Notes: generated by a model from the sequence alone, not told the origin. A stretch of 64,000 bases of DNA from Microcoleus vaginatus WJT46-NPBG5 (GCA_019359355.1 JAHHHM010000009.1:124001-188000); one strand, 5' to 3'; numbered from the stretch's first letter, positions 16,976-26,920 are shown. Program-made: numbers and translations.

Positions 16976-17685
16976 TGACAAAACCACAAAAATCTCCTCA
17001 AGAAAAACCTCCTCAAGCAAAACCTCACCAGTTATTAGTTGAAGGAAAAGATGATCAGCACGTTATTTGGGCTTTGTGCCTTAAACATAAGCTGCCAGAG
17101 ACTTTTTCTGTGGTAGTGCCCAATAAAGATAGTAAAGAAGATAGTGAAGATGGTACGGACGGAATCGAGGCGCTTTTAAGTAGCTTGCCAGACAGGTTAA
17201 AGCAAGAAAAGATTCGAACATTAGGAATTGTCGTTGATGCCGATCAAGATTTAGCGGCGCGATGGCAAGCTGTGGGAGGTCGATTAAAAGCAGCAGGCTA
17301 TCAAAATATTCCTCAAACTCCCCCAGCAGAAGGTTGGGTTTGCCCATCGCCTGATCGCTTTTTGCCTCGCGTGGGAGTCTGGTTAATGCCTGATAATCAA
17401 CTCCCCGGAATGTTAGAAGATTTTATCGCTCATCTCATCCCAGCTAATGATGTTTTGCGTCCAAAAGTAGAAGCTATTTTGCAAGAAATTGAACAAGCCA
17501 GTATTAATCGCTATACACCTGTTCACCATCCTAAAGCATTCATTCACACTTGGTTAGCTTGGCAGGAAAAACCAGGAATGCCGATGGGGCAAGCAATTAC
17601 TGCGCGGGTACTGGGTTACGATCAAGAAATTGCACTCACATTTGTTGAATGGTTAAAGTGTCTGTTTGAAATGTCGCCGGCTTAA
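16975..17685 (+). CDS. DUF3226 / TOPRIM-fold protein, coupled to the upstream ATPase
   Basis: A 236-residue protein with the DUF3226 pattern, a TOPRIM-like fold. After a basic, proline-rich head come LLVEGKDDQHVI with the expected TOPRIM glutamate (E23) and LGIVVDADQD with an acidic DxDxD cluster (D88, D90, D92). These are the residues that would bind metal in a TOPRIM nuclease or primase. The C-terminal half (FIAHLIPANDVLRPKV, HPKAFIHTWLAWQ) is conserved in the family but unassigned. An acidic insert (KDSKEDSEDGTDG) interrupts the usual glycine turn. It shares one base with the ATPase stop. It ends 6 bases before the convergent end of the GGDEF-EAL gene. A nuclease or tRNA-acting toxin role by analogy to PARIS AriB is inference. 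Confidence 0.8.
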   Translation: MTKPQKSPQEKPPQAKPHQLLVEGKDDQHVIWALCLKHKLPETFSVVVPNKDSKEDSEDGTDGIEALLSSLPDRLKQEKIRTLGIVVDADQDLAARWQAVGGRLKAAGYQNIPQTPPAEGWVCPSPDRFLPRVGVWLMPDNQLPGMLEDFIAHLIPANDVLRPKVEAILQEIEQASINRYTPVHHPKAFIHTWLAWQEKPGMPMGQAITARVLGYDQEIALTFVEWLKCLFEMSPA

Positions 17686-17691
17686 ATGTAT

Positions 17692-20661
17692 TTAAGCAAT
17701 TGAACAATCAAATACTTGACTTAAACCGGCTCTCATTAGTAGTTGAGTTGCCTCCGCTGCCGGTAAAGGTTGACTGAATAAATCTCCTTGCATTTCTTCA
17801 CAATCTAGTAAATTTAATAAATCTTTTTGTTCTGAAGCTTCAACGCCTTCTGCAATCACTCGAATATTTAATCCTTTTCCTAACGCAATAATTGCTCTAA
17901 TAATGGCTGCATCTTTTGATTCTGGAGCCAAATTATCGACAAAAGAGCGATCAATTTTGAGCGTATTAAATGGAAAATTTTTTAGATAACTTAGTGAAGA
18001 ATATCCCGAACCAAAACTATCTAGAGAAAGGCGAACTCCCATACTGTGAAACTTGCGTAAGATCCCACTGCTTAAGTCAGCGTTTTGCATCACGGTAGTT
18101 TCAGTAATTTCCAACTCCAAGTAACTTGCCGGTAACCCAGTTTCGTGCAAGATTTGTGCCACTTTTTCGACTGAATTTGGCTGCTGAAACTGTCGGGCAA
18201 ACAGATTTACGGCCACGCCTATCCGTGGCAAACCGGCATCTTGCCAAGCTTTATTTTGGGCGCACGCCGTCCGCAATATCCATTCACCAATCGAGACAAT
18301 CAGCCCATTTTCTTCGGCAAGCGGAATAAATGTTTCAGGTAAAATTAGCCCCGACTGGGGGCGTAGCCAACGCACAAGGGCTTCCATCTGAGTGATTTCC
18401 CCAGTGGTTACATTAACTTGAGGTTGGTAGTAAAGCACCAATTCTTCCCGTTCCACAGCATGGTGCAGACTATTTTCTAATGCTAATAATTCGGAACCTT
18501 TAGGGTTCATCGTAAGTGTATAAAAATGATAGTTATTACGACCTTTTTCTTTAGCCCGATATAACGCGGCATCTGCATTTTTAATCAGGGCTTCCGCATC
18601 TTCGCCCCCAAAGGGATAAAGCGCAATTCCTATACTGCTGCTGATATGAAGGTGATGAGTTTCTAAATCAAACCCAACTTTGAAGGTATCTAAAATTCGT
18701 TGAGCAATCTTAGCCGCATCATTTTTACAAGTAATGTGGGACAACAGCAAAGTAAATTCATCCCCTCCCCAGCGGGCAACAATATCGCCCTCTCGCAAAC
18801 AACTTTTTAGCCGTTTAGCAACACCTTGCAACAACCGATCACCAACAGCATGGCCGAGTGTATCATTAATCGTTTTGAACCGATCTAAATCCAGAAACAT
18901 GACAGCTAGAGAACTTTGAGTCTCGCCGGCATTAGCGAGTGATTCAGCAAGTCGCTCATTAAATAATGTCCGGTTTGGTAAACCTGTCAAAATGTCGTGT
19001 AAAGCCTGATATCGAATGGTTTCTTCTGCTTGTTTTCGCTCAGTAATATCTCGAAAACTGCACACTCTGCCAGTAATTTTTCCACCGATCCACTGAGGCT
19101 GAGAATAGCGCTCAAAAACTCTACCGTCTTTTAATTCGTACATCTCGTAGCATTGTGCGTCTGGCTGAGCGAATAAATTCATGGTTTTGCAGAGAAACTC
19201 TGCCGGCTCTTTAAGTAAATCTAGTACAAAAGTCACCACTTGATTTTGATCTTTTGACTCGATTACAGACTCAGGAATGCCCCACATATCTACAAATTTT
19301 TGATTGAAAACGACGATTTTTCCGCTATCACCGACAAGGATTCCATCAGCAGTCGCTTCTAAGGTTCCGCGTAGGATTGAAAGCGATTGTTCAAGTTGTT
19401 CTTCTGTGCGCTTGCGCTCAGTAATATCTCGCTTGAGAATCACATAGTTGGCGATTGTACCGGCTCCATTGTAGACGGGAGAGATCGTTGCCTCTTGAGG
19501 GTAAATCGTCCCATCCTTCCGCCTTCCGAGCAAACAACCATTCCAAACTTGCCCGCTAGAAATGGTCTTCCAAATACTTTGATTAAATGCTTTTTTATCC
19601 TCAGGAGTGTGCAGCAAGCTATCCGCAGTTTTCCCCAGCACTTCAGCACTGTTATATCCAGTAACTTTCTCAAAGGCTGAATTCACATATTGCAGCCTCG
19701 CTTCAGCATCAGTAATTTCAATAATATCAGCCGCGTGCTTGACGGCAGTCGCTAGCAGAGCGTTCGCTTCCTCAGCTTGCTTGCGGTCACTAATATCGCG
19801 AATAATAACGATAACTTGCTGTTCCCAAAATGGGAAAAATCTTGCTTCAAAAAACTTTTCTTTGTTTTGAATCGGTAATGAATATTCAATCGTTACTAAA
19901 GCGCGTGTCTTAACAACTTGTGTAAGCGCCTCATAACAGAGTTGCGCCACATTTGCTGGTACAACATCTTGCAGTGCTTTGCCAATGAATGCTTCAGGGG
20001 GTGCGTACAATTTTGATGTTTTACCGGCATAATATTCTTGAATCGTGCCGTCGGTTCGCAATCGGAAGTATAAATCTGGAGAAGTTTCAAAAATTGCTTT
20101 TAATTCCGCTGTGGCTAGTCTTGCTTGCTGCAGTGTCTCATGTAGTTTTACTCGCTGCTCAGTCAGCTCTTGAGTTAAGTTTCCGGACTCTAATAAAGCA
20201 TTTTTATGCGCTTGCAACAGCAGCAAAAAATCAGCCATAGGCGCGTGAATGGCAAAGTCATTGAAGGTTAATCCCAGCCGATCAAGAGATTCTAGATCAG
20301 TGAGCCAAGGAAACCCCAGAAAGTAGATAGCGTCTTGCTGCTCAACATAAATCATCGAGCCTTTAAACTGTATGCCATTTTGCTTGGATTCCAAAACAAA
20401 TACGCACCCAGATTGCGCCCGGATCACTTCAAATTCTATAGCGATTACAGGAGAATTAATTTTAAAATGCTGTTCAATGGGGCTATCGGCTGCCAAACCG
20501 GCATACAGGCGTTGTAGGACTTCACCCACTTGCACAATTGCGCCCTGTCGGTTAAAGACTAAGTGAAATGGAAACAGTTGTACAAATAGCTGCGGCGGGA
20601 GTGTCACCCCAGAAAATGCTGCACTTGTCGTTGGCTGAAAAGTTGATAAAAAGCTTGTCAC
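17692..20661 (-). CDS. HNOBA-PAS-GGDEF-EAL cyclic-di-GMP signalling protein
   Basis: A protein of about 989 residues. The N-terminus has an HNOBA-type (haem-NO-binding associated) PAS fold (FPFHLVFNRQGAIVQVGE), then a coiled coil, three PAS units each ending in DI(S/T)ERK-type linkers, a GGDEF domain with an intact RWGGDEF near residue 629, and an EAL domain with MEALVRW near residue 760. Both catalytic signatures are present, so it may make and break c-di-GMP. The frame is open to a TTG at 20787, but a GTG at 20661 is preceded by GGAGG at 9 bases and gives a protein starting just before the HNOBA domain; I use it. HNOBA domains usually accompany an H-NOX sensor, and none is in this window. 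Confidence 0.9.
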   Translation of the reverse strand: MTSFLSTFQPTTSAAFSGVTLPPQLFVQLFPFHLVFNRQGAIVQVGEVLQRLYAGLAADSPIEQHFKINSPVIAIEFEVIRAQSGCVFVLESKQNGIQFKGSMIYVEQQDAIYFLGFPWLTDLESLDRLGLTFNDFAIHAPMADFLLLLQAHKNALLESGNLTQELTEQRVKLHETLQQARLATAELKAIFETSPDLYFRLRTDGTIQEYYAGKTSKLYAPPEAFIGKALQDVVPANVAQLCYEALTQVVKTRALVTIEYSLPIQNKEKFFEARFFPFWEQQVIVIIRDISDRKQAEEANALLATAVKHAADIIEITDAEARLQYVNSAFEKVTGYNSAEVLGKTADSLLHTPEDKKAFNQSIWKTISSGQVWNGCLLGRRKDGTIYPQEATISPVYNGAGTIANYVILKRDITERKRTEEQLEQSLSILRGTLEATADGILVGDSGKIVVFNQKFVDMWGIPESVIESKDQNQVVTFVLDLLKEPAEFLCKTMNLFAQPDAQCYEMYELKDGRVFERYSQPQWIGGKITGRVCSFRDITERKQAEETIRYQALHDILTGLPNRTLFNERLAESLANAGETQSSLAVMFLDLDRFKTINDTLGHAVGDRLLQGVAKRLKSCLREGDIVARWGGDEFTLLLSHITCKNDAAKIAQRILDTFKVGFDLETHHLHISSSIGIALYPFGGEDAEALIKNADAALYRAKEKGRNNYHFYTLTMNPKGSELLALENSLHHAVEREELVLYYQPQVNVTTGEITQMEALVRWLRPQSGLILPETFIPLAEENGLIVSIGEWILRTACAQNKAWQDAGLPRIGVAVNLFARQFQQPNSVEKVAQILHETGLPASYLELEITETTVMQNADLSSGILRKFHSMGVRLSLDSFGSGYSSLSYLKNFPFNTLKIDRSFVDNLAPESKDAAIIRAIIALGKGLNIRVIAEGVEASEQKDLLNLLDCEEMQGDLFSQPLPAAEATQLLMRAGLSQVFDCSIA

Positions 20662-21491
20662 AATCGGCCCCCTCCTCTTACACTTGCTGTGCGTAATCTC
20701 AACAGACTTCCGACATCTCCCGCTAAGTTCCCTCGTCAGTTCCTTTTGCCTCGAAGTAAACCTCGCACTGGAAACACGAACGTGCAAGTATGCTTAATTT
20801 TCTAGGATATCAGTGCCCACAATCAGAGTCACTAAAAGTGCTAGAAGCTCATACCCAGGTGCTTTGAGATCGTTGGGTTTTGGGGGAAACGCCGACTTGT
20901 TGTCTTCTTTATTAAACGCAAAAGACTATAAGCTTTTACTGATATTTAGAACACCCAATATTTCCTGAAGGCTCATATAGTTTTACGGCTGAGCCAGACA
21001 ACCATCTTTATGAGCGTGGCTATCACATTCCCAGCCGGCCTTTTTTCAAGGGGTTCCACTTGTTTTCATCAAAATGATGCTCTACTCCATCTTCAATTAC
21101 TTTGTGTCCTAGGCTCGCTCTAAAAGTTGCGAGCCTTTTGATAGCTTGATTAAGTTAAGCTAACCCACACTTGCGCTTATTATATTCTGGATGAGGTTAG
21201 CGAATGGCTCATCCGAAAGATATATTTCCCAAGTCGCCCATTTATACATCATACATAACTGCTGACTGTTCGCGCAAATAGTTGGCATATTAATTTTAGT
21301 TAAGGTAAAAAATCAATGTGTAAATTAAAGTTTTATCCGGGCACAATGTAAAGTCTTAAAATCTCAAAAAACTGTAAAAATAATTTCAACAACTGGTAGT
21401 AAGCATTTTTAACGCCTTGTTAAAGGCAAGAGCCACGTTTCCATCTTATACAATTCACATTTAATGCAAATAAATGTTGAGCAAGATTGCT
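20662..21491. other. 830-base gene-free region between two signalling genes
   Basis: No coding region is supported on either strand. It includes the GGAGG ribosome binding site for the GTG-started downstream gene, the hairpin at 21111-21136, and a small GCCTT/AAGGC stem at 21414-21427 just past the kinase stop. Such a long leader before a c-di-GMP gene invites a search for a structured RNA; I saw no c-di-GMP riboswitch core by eye. Confidence 0.4.
21111..21139 (+). terminator. Hairpin with short T-run in the intergenic region
   Basis: AGGCTCGC (21111-21118) and GCGAGCCT (21129-21136) form a perfect 8-bp stem with a 10-base loop, followed on the plus strand by TTT. It looks like a plus-strand intrinsic terminator, yet no plus-strand gene is seen upstream, which hints at an unannotated transcript or an antisense RNA. 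Confidence 0.5.
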
Positions 21492-22994
21492 TTAAGATCG
21501 CTCTTTTGCCGCCACCGGCTCTTGATGTGCAACCATTGAATTTAACTCACCTGTCTCCCTTTGCCCCTTTTGGCACATCGGCAGCTCAATGATAAACTCT
21601 GCCCCTTCTCCAGGCAAGGAAACGCACTCAAGCCTTCCCCCATGCTTGTCTACCACAATTTGATAGCTGATCGACAAACCCAAACCAGTGCCCTGCCCCA
21701 CCGGCTTCGTCGTAAAAAACGGCTCAAATAATTGTGCCATTACATCTTTGCTCATTCCAGGGCCATTATCAGCAATCCGCACCCTCACATAATCCGGGTG
21801 CGAGACTTCCGTGCGGATCGTAATGCAGCTAGGATTGCCCTGCACATCTAGTTCACAGCGCTGTGCGTTGTAGCTATTGAGCGCATCTAGTGCATTCGCC
21901 AAAATATTCATAAATACTTGATTAAGCTGGCTGGCATAGCACTCCACCAGTGGCAAATTCCCAAACTCTTTCACCACTTTAATGCCGGCACAATCAGGCT
22001 GGGCTTTCAAGCGATTTTGCAAAATTAATAGTGTATTCTCAATCCCCTCATGAATATCCACAACAGTAATTTCCACTTCATCGAGTCGGGAGAAATTCCG
22101 CAGAGATAACACTATTTGACGAATGCGTTCAGCCCCCATTTGCATTGAAGACATAACCTTTGGCAAGTCTTCTAGCAGAAACTCAAGTTCAATCGCATCA
22201 CTCAAGTTTTCAATTTCAGCAGCCGGCTTGGGGTAACGCTGCCGGTAAAGATTTAGCAACTCAAGCACATCTTGAACGTAGTTATGAGCGTGGCTTAAGT
22301 TGCAATAGATAAACGTCACAGGATTATTAATTTCGTGTGCCACACCTGCCAAAAGCTGGCCAAGGCTAGACATTTTTTCACTGTGTACCAGATGGGCTTG
22401 AGCTTGTTGCAAATAGTGCAGAGTTTGTTGCAACTGCTGAGCTTGAGCTTGGGCGGCAGCCGTCGCCGTACAACTTTGTTTGTAAAGTTCAACCAGCTTC
22501 ATGTCAAGTGCTAGCTGTTCAGCCTCACTTTCTTTCTGATACTGACTCACTACTGCATCCAACGCTGTGAGCAATTCCGAGGACGCGGCGCTCATAATAT
22601 AACTCAGATGAGAATTGTCGGCCCTTAATTCAGCATCAGCAACAGAAATCAGCACCCTCACTTGCTCAATATAGTGACGCACCTGCTTGTCTAAATAGAG
22701 CGGTGCCTCAAAATACATCGCTTCGACAGTCTTTGAGGGGTTTGCCGGTAAATTCATGCTTTCATCGCCGCAGATCAGCCCGTTGTGAGACTTTTCCATC
22801 AGCTCAATCGCATCCACCAGTGCCCTCCGCAGGTTTTCTCGTTCCAGTGGATTTTCAGTGCAAACAAGTTTTAAGCAGAAGAAGGCGATTCGTTGCGATA
22901 GCATTCTCTGTCGCCCGCTAACATTAACGACGGCTGCGTTTATTTCCCTAGCCATACTAATTTCATGATAAAGGCTGTCTACAGCTCGATTCAC
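21492..22994 (-). CDS. Soluble histidine kinase with PilJ-type N-terminal sensor domain
   Basis: A 500-residue kinase. Residues about 18-160 match the PilJ/NarX-like N-terminal domain (NVSGRQRMLSQRIAFFC), which in relatives is a periplasmic four-helix sensor. No transmembrane segment or signal peptide is seen here, so it would be cytoplasmic. Then comes a coiled coil (160-205), the dimerisation box SLGQLLAGVAHEINNPV with His220, and an ATPase domain (NILANALDAL, RIADNGPGM, GQGTGLGLSI). The GTG at 22994 is the start; the ATG at 22955 lacks a ribosome site. The kinase core closely resembles the C-terminus of the 1802-residue protein at 49348, so the two are paralogous in this part. No receiver domain or adjacent regulator is present. 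Confidence 0.85.
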   Translation of the reverse strand: MNRAVDSLYHEISMAREINAAVVNVSGRQRMLSQRIAFFCLKLVCTENPLERENLRRALVDAIELMEKSHNGLICGDESMNLPANPSKTVEAMYFEAPLYLDKQVRHYIEQVRVLISVADAELRADNSHLSYIMSAASSELLTALDAVVSQYQKESEAEQLALDMKLVELYKQSCTATAAAQAQAQQLQQTLHYLQQAQAHLVHSEKMSSLGQLLAGVAHEINNPVTFIYCNLSHAHNYVQDVLELLNLYRQRYPKPAAEIENLSDAIELEFLLEDLPKVMSSMQMGAERIRQIVLSLRNFSRLDEVEITVVDIHEGIENTLLILQNRLKAQPDCAGIKVVKEFGNLPLVECYASQLNQVFMNILANALDALNSYNAQRCELDVQGNPSCITIRTEVSHPDYVRVRIADNGPGMSKDVMAQLFEPFFTTKPVGQGTGLGLSISYQIVVDKHGGRLECVSLPGEGAEFIIELPMCQKGQRETGELNSMVAHQEPVAAKERS

Positions 22995-23499
22995 GGCAAG
23001 TCTCTAGTAAATTTTGATTGTGGAAGCATGACAAAGACTCTCATTTGTCCGAGTGGACGTAGAATTCCTTAAGTCTGCCCAGCCTGCTTATAAGAGTTTC
23101 TAAAATTTTAAACCTCTTTGAGGACAAATTAGATGATTCAACCTATAATCGCACCGCTTTTTTTCGTATCTTTATAAAAACTATTATCTAGAGGGCTTGA
23201 AGGTTTTGTATGCTTTTATACGGAAAGAATTAAATTTTAATAAAATTTTAACACTATAACACTAAGTGTGCTGGACTTTCAGGAGTCGCTAAAAAAACTG
23301 AACGGTTGAAAATTTTAAGTATTTTCTCGGAGTCAAAGACGAATAGGAAAAATTCCTTCACTTTTTAGGTGAGAGTGTGCCTTCTTCTCAAGCCAGTTTA
23401 GTTGATTACTGAGTTAATAAGCGAAAAGGTTAAAAACGCAACACAAACCGGCAATCGGCACATCTGTACAATTCACGGCATCCAAAATTTAGCGCTTGT
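22995..23499. other. 505-base AT-rich spacer
   Basis: No gene, RNA or strong hairpin is seen. It is AT-rich and separates the adenylate cyclase gene from the kinase gene downstream of it on the minus strand, so the two are unlikely to be one operon. Confidence 0.4.
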
Positions 23500-25443
23500 T
23501 TATCCAGTTGAAGGTGACACCGAAGCATTCTGTCCTACGTCCGCTTGACTTGTTTGCAAACATCGGCATCTGTGAGCGGCGGAAAGTTTCAAAGAATAAT
23601 CTGATAATTCATCGGAGTCTCTGCCGGCCAGTAAATAAGTCAGCATTTCTCCTTTGCCCTTAATCGGAATATAGCCCCGCCTCTCAAACTGATAAAGATG
23701 CTGCAATTGCTCATAAGTCGCCGCACTAACTTGAATGCAACCAGGGATGCCGTGAGATTCCATGCGGTTCGCAATATTAACCGTATCGCCCCACAAATCA
23801 TAAATAAACTTGTTTGTGCCAATCACACCGGCAACCACTGGCCCGGTGTGAATTCCAATGCGAATCGTGAACGCTTCACCCTGATCGGCATTAAATTGTA
23901 GGATGGCTTGCTGCATATCCAGAGCCATTTCAGCAATCGCTTGTGCGTGATCAGGCCGGTGCATCGGGAGACCACCGACAACCATGTAAGCGTCCCCAAT
24001 CGTCTTTATTTTCTCCAATCCATGCCACACCGCCAGCTTGTCAAAGGCGGAAAATATTTCGTTGAGCAGTTGCACCAGTTCTGTTGCTGAGATTCGCGAT
24101 GCCAACTGGGTAAAACCAACAATATCGGCAAACAAAACAGTCACTTCCGCAAAGCTATCGGCAATAATTTTTTGCTCTTGTTTCAGGCGCTCTGCGATTG
24201 GTTGGGGCAAGATATTGAGCAGCAGACGCTCTGACTTTTCCTGCTCATTTGACAGTTGCTGGAGCGCTTTTTGCAACTGTTCGGCTTGGCGGGTGCGTTC
24301 TTGCGCGAGCTGTTCAATTTGTCTCTGCCGGCTCAAAGAAGTGAGCAAATAAGTAACCGGAATATGAGTCCAAAGTAACCCAATAATTAGCGCTGCCCAA
24401 GAACGCCAGTGTTTTGTTTGAATTTCTCGATAAGCCGGCGTAGAAAGCAGGTAAAGCGACCATTCGCGGCCACCAACCGTTAAGGTTCGCATTCCCACCG
24501 TCCGCTCAGTTTTGCTGATGCCATCGACTTGCAGCAAATTTTGCACAGCCGGAAATTCCACCACTTTTTTCGTGCTGGAGTCGTAAAAGGCAAGGAAGCG
24601 ATTTTCTTGTCCAGACGCCAAGGGAAAAGCCTCGCTGCTATTGAGCAAACCGCTGGCTGTATCCGTTTTATCGGCAAGATAAAGATCGAGATTGCCCACG
24701 CCTCGTCCCTTTAAAGCCGCTTCAAAAATCTCAGCCACTCGAAATACTCCCACCACAAACCCTTGTAAAGAGTCAGGGTGGTTGCCGGCAAGAGCATTTT
24801 GATTATCGTAAATCGGTTGAATGACCATGAGGCTGAGTTGAGCGTCTTTTGCCGGCTGTAACTCAACTTTGCCCGTGACGACCATTTTGCCGGTATCCCG
24901 CGCCCTTTCTAGTGCTGATCGGTAAGCCGGCTGGCTTGCCAAATCAAACCCCAATGTCTTCTCATTACCTTTGAGCGGTTCCAGATAATATACAGGGTAA
25001 TATTCTGGGCGTTGCTGAGCTGGGACAATTTCACCGTCGGCGTTTCGTTCGGCCATTTGGAAATTAGGAACTGTGCCGGTTTGATTCGCTGCTTCGTAAG
25101 CTTGCCGGTTTGCGTCACTGACTTTTGGCACCCACGCTAAAAATTGAATGCTTGTGTTGCTAGACACAGGGCGCTGAACGAACTGCTTAAAAGCAGACGG
25201 TTCAATTTTGCTAGACGCGGCAAAGAAGTCGCTCAGGTTTGGGATAATTTGCAGATCCTCCTTGAAGTGCTGCTGCAGGGCGGCGGCAACTCCATCTGCA
25301 TAACGGTTAAATTCATATTCCCGACGTTTGTCTTCCCATCTCGCTACGACAACACACGCAAGGATAGACAGTCCCACCCCCACACAAAGCGTCAACCCGG
25401 CAGGGATATATCGAGACCAAGGTATAGGTTGTTTTTTAGGCAT
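23500..25443 (-). CDS. CHASE-domain class III adenylate cyclase
   Basis: A 647-residue membrane protein. One transmembrane segment (about 13-34) leads to an extracytoplasmic CHASE ligand-binding domain (about 60-290), a second transmembrane segment follows near 340-365, then a coiled coil and the cyclase domain (about 430-620). Metal-binding Asp440 (FADIVGF) and Asp484 (TIGDAYM) are present. Base-selecting residues point to ATP: Lys478 in EKIKTIGD and Asp in YDLWGDTVN. The transition-state Asn and Arg sit in VNIANRM. It should therefore make cAMP in response to an external ligand. GGAAAG stands 8 bases before the ATG. Crp-like genes in the window (1682, 37727) are possible but unproven readers of the signal. 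Confidence 0.92.
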   Translation of the reverse strand: MPKKQPIPWSRYIPAGLTLCVGVGLSILACVVVARWEDKRREYEFNRYADGVAAALQQHFKEDLQIIPNLSDFFAASSKIEPSAFKQFVQRPVSSNTSIQFLAWVPKVSDANRQAYEAANQTGTVPNFQMAERNADGEIVPAQQRPEYYPVYYLEPLKGNEKTLGFDLASQPAYRSALERARDTGKMVVTGKVELQPAKDAQLSLMVIQPIYDNQNALAGNHPDSLQGFVVGVFRVAEIFEAALKGRGVGNLDLYLADKTDTASGLLNSSEAFPLASGQENRFLAFYDSSTKKVVEFPAVQNLLQVDGISKTERTVGMRTLTVGGREWSLYLLSTPAYREIQTKHWRSWAALIIGLLWTHIPVTYLLTSLSRQRQIEQLAQERTRQAEQLQKALQQLSNEQEKSERLLLNILPQPIAERLKQEQKIIADSFAEVTVLFADIVGFTQLASRISATELVQLLNEIFSAFDKLAVWHGLEKIKTIGDAYMVVGGLPMHRPDHAQAIAEMALDMQQAILQFNADQGEAFTIRIGIHTGPVVAGVIGTNKFIYDLWGDTVNIANRMESHGIPGCIQVSAATYEQLQHLYQFERRGYIPIKGKGEMLTYLLAGRDSDELSDYSLKLSAAHRCRCLQTSQADVGQNASVSPSTG

Positions 25444-25948
25444 ACTTGCATCTTTCCGACCGAGGTAAAGGAAGGCACCCCACTAAGTTTGAGTGAACGC
25501 AACCGTTTAAGTCATGCTTTTTGCGACTTCACAACTCTTTAAAGAAACGAACAAACCTCTAGCACTCGTGATAATACTGATTTACCACATAATAAGAGAG
25601 AGCCGAGCTGATTCATCGTAACTTTACATAGAAACGCTTTTTATTGCCTTGCTGATAAAGATTTGCATCTCACCTGCTTTAGATTGCCCCAATTCCCTAC
25701 TTACCTATCACGGAAGACAGCGGAATCAGAAAATCTTGGAAAATCGGATATTAATCCGGAGATTGCATTACCTCAGCCTCAGGAATCACATTAAGAACTT
25801 GTTACTTCTTGAGATATTTGTATTCTTTCGATCTATGATATTAAAAAAATCTTTAGTTTTTGTCTTTAACTAGCAGATTGTGGGTTGATATGAGATAAGC
25901 GGCTCTTGTCGAAGTCAAAAATTAAGTTGGTTTAGTATATTTTGGGAA
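25444..25948. other. 505-base spacer between divergent cyclase and TerB-like genes
   Basis: No gene is supported. It contains the divergent promoters of the adenylate cyclase and the TerB-like gene and is AT-rich in its right half. I saw no strong dyad. Confidence 0.4.
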
Positions 25949-26419
25949 ATGGCAGATCAACAGCAGAGTGACGAGAACTTACCTTCTCAGGGCGAACCGA
26001 AGAAGCATTCAATATTTAATTCGCTGAGCCGTGCCGAAGCCTTTGCGGCCATTGCATTAGCGGCTATCGCTTCAGATGGTTACTTTACTAATACAGAAAC
26101 CCGAACAATCTTTCTCGTGCTATCGCGCATGAAACTTTTTGAAGGCTATACAGAAGTACAAATTAAAAGCGTACTTGATAATCTACTCCAATTTCTCAAA
26201 CAGCACGGAACAGAAGCGTTTGTCAACTCGGCCAAAGAATTTCTTTCCCCTGAACTTCAAGCAACAGCCTTTGCTGTCTCTGTTGATTTAGTTTTGTCAG
26301 ATGGCGTTTTACATAAAAAAGAGGAAAAGTTTTTAGCTGATCTTCAGCACGTTTTAGGGGTTTCAGATGAAACAGCCGATCAACTGATTCACGCAATGCT
26401 AATTAAAAACCGGGGCTAG
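25949..26419 (+). CDS. TerB-like (tellurite-resistance-family) protein
   Basis: A 156-residue all-helical protein. Two internal helical repeats, AIALAAIASDGYFTNTE and AVSVDLVLSDGVLHKKEEKFL, carry the ASDG and LSDG turns followed by acidic residues that form the metal-binding site in TerB/TerB-N folds. Proteins of this type are common in cyanobacteria and linked to membrane stress or metal sensing, but no ter operon (terC, terD, terZ) is near. The first 25 residues are polar and probably unstructured. The ATG is preceded by only a weak GGGA. Confidence 0.75.
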   Translation: MADQQQSDENLPSQGEPKKHSIFNSLSRAEAFAAIALAAIASDGYFTNTETRTIFLVLSRMKLFEGYTEVQIKSVLDNLLQFLKQHGTEAFVNSAKEFLSPELQATAFAVSVDLVLSDGVLHKKEEKFLADLQHVLGVSDETADQLIHAMLIKNRG

Positions 26420-26671
26420 AAAAACTGCTGTGTTATAAAGTGCCGGCTATTTGTGACTTAAAACAACTAGCAAACCTCATTTCAGTAAACTTACTGATTA
26501 TGATCGACATCACTAAAAGGAAAAACTTTTATCACATTTGATGTGTGCCGGCATCACTTGATTGGCTGAAAAGTGTCACAGTTTCGCCCGATCATTATCA
26601 CCCTTCTAATAATTATTTAGTGAGATATTAAAACGATAAGCAATAAGTTAATCGAACTGGGGGGAACAAAG

Positions 26672-26920
26672 ATGGCAGTTAATTCTAGTTTTCTGTACGC
26701 CCGCAGTCGCTATTATGGCGAAGTCAAACCTGAAAATTTAGTTTTTAATGCGAACTTGCAAGAATTTTCACAGCGCGTCAGTATCGTCACGTGCTTAGCG
26801 ACTGGTGGAAAACTCTCTCTAGAAGAAGCTTACACAGATATTGAAAAGCTTTGGCAGCAACTAGAAAGCAGTAAAGAGGAATTGGGAATAGGCGAACATC
26901 CTTTTCAAATAGAAGAATAA
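26672..26920 (+). CDS. Small conserved cyanobacterial protein (DUF7219-like)
   Basis: An 82-residue protein with the motif FLYARSRYYGEVKPENLVFNA near the N-terminus and KLSLEEAYTDIEKLWQQL in the C-terminal helix. I recognise this as a small family widespread in cyanobacteria (remembered as DUF7219); its function is unknown. A good ribosome site, GGGGGGA, lies 6 bases before the ATG. Confidence 0.7.
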   Translation: MAVNSSFLYARSRYYGEVKPENLVFNANLQEFSQRVSIVTCLATGGKLSLEEAYTDIEKLWQQLESSKEELGIGEHPFQIEE

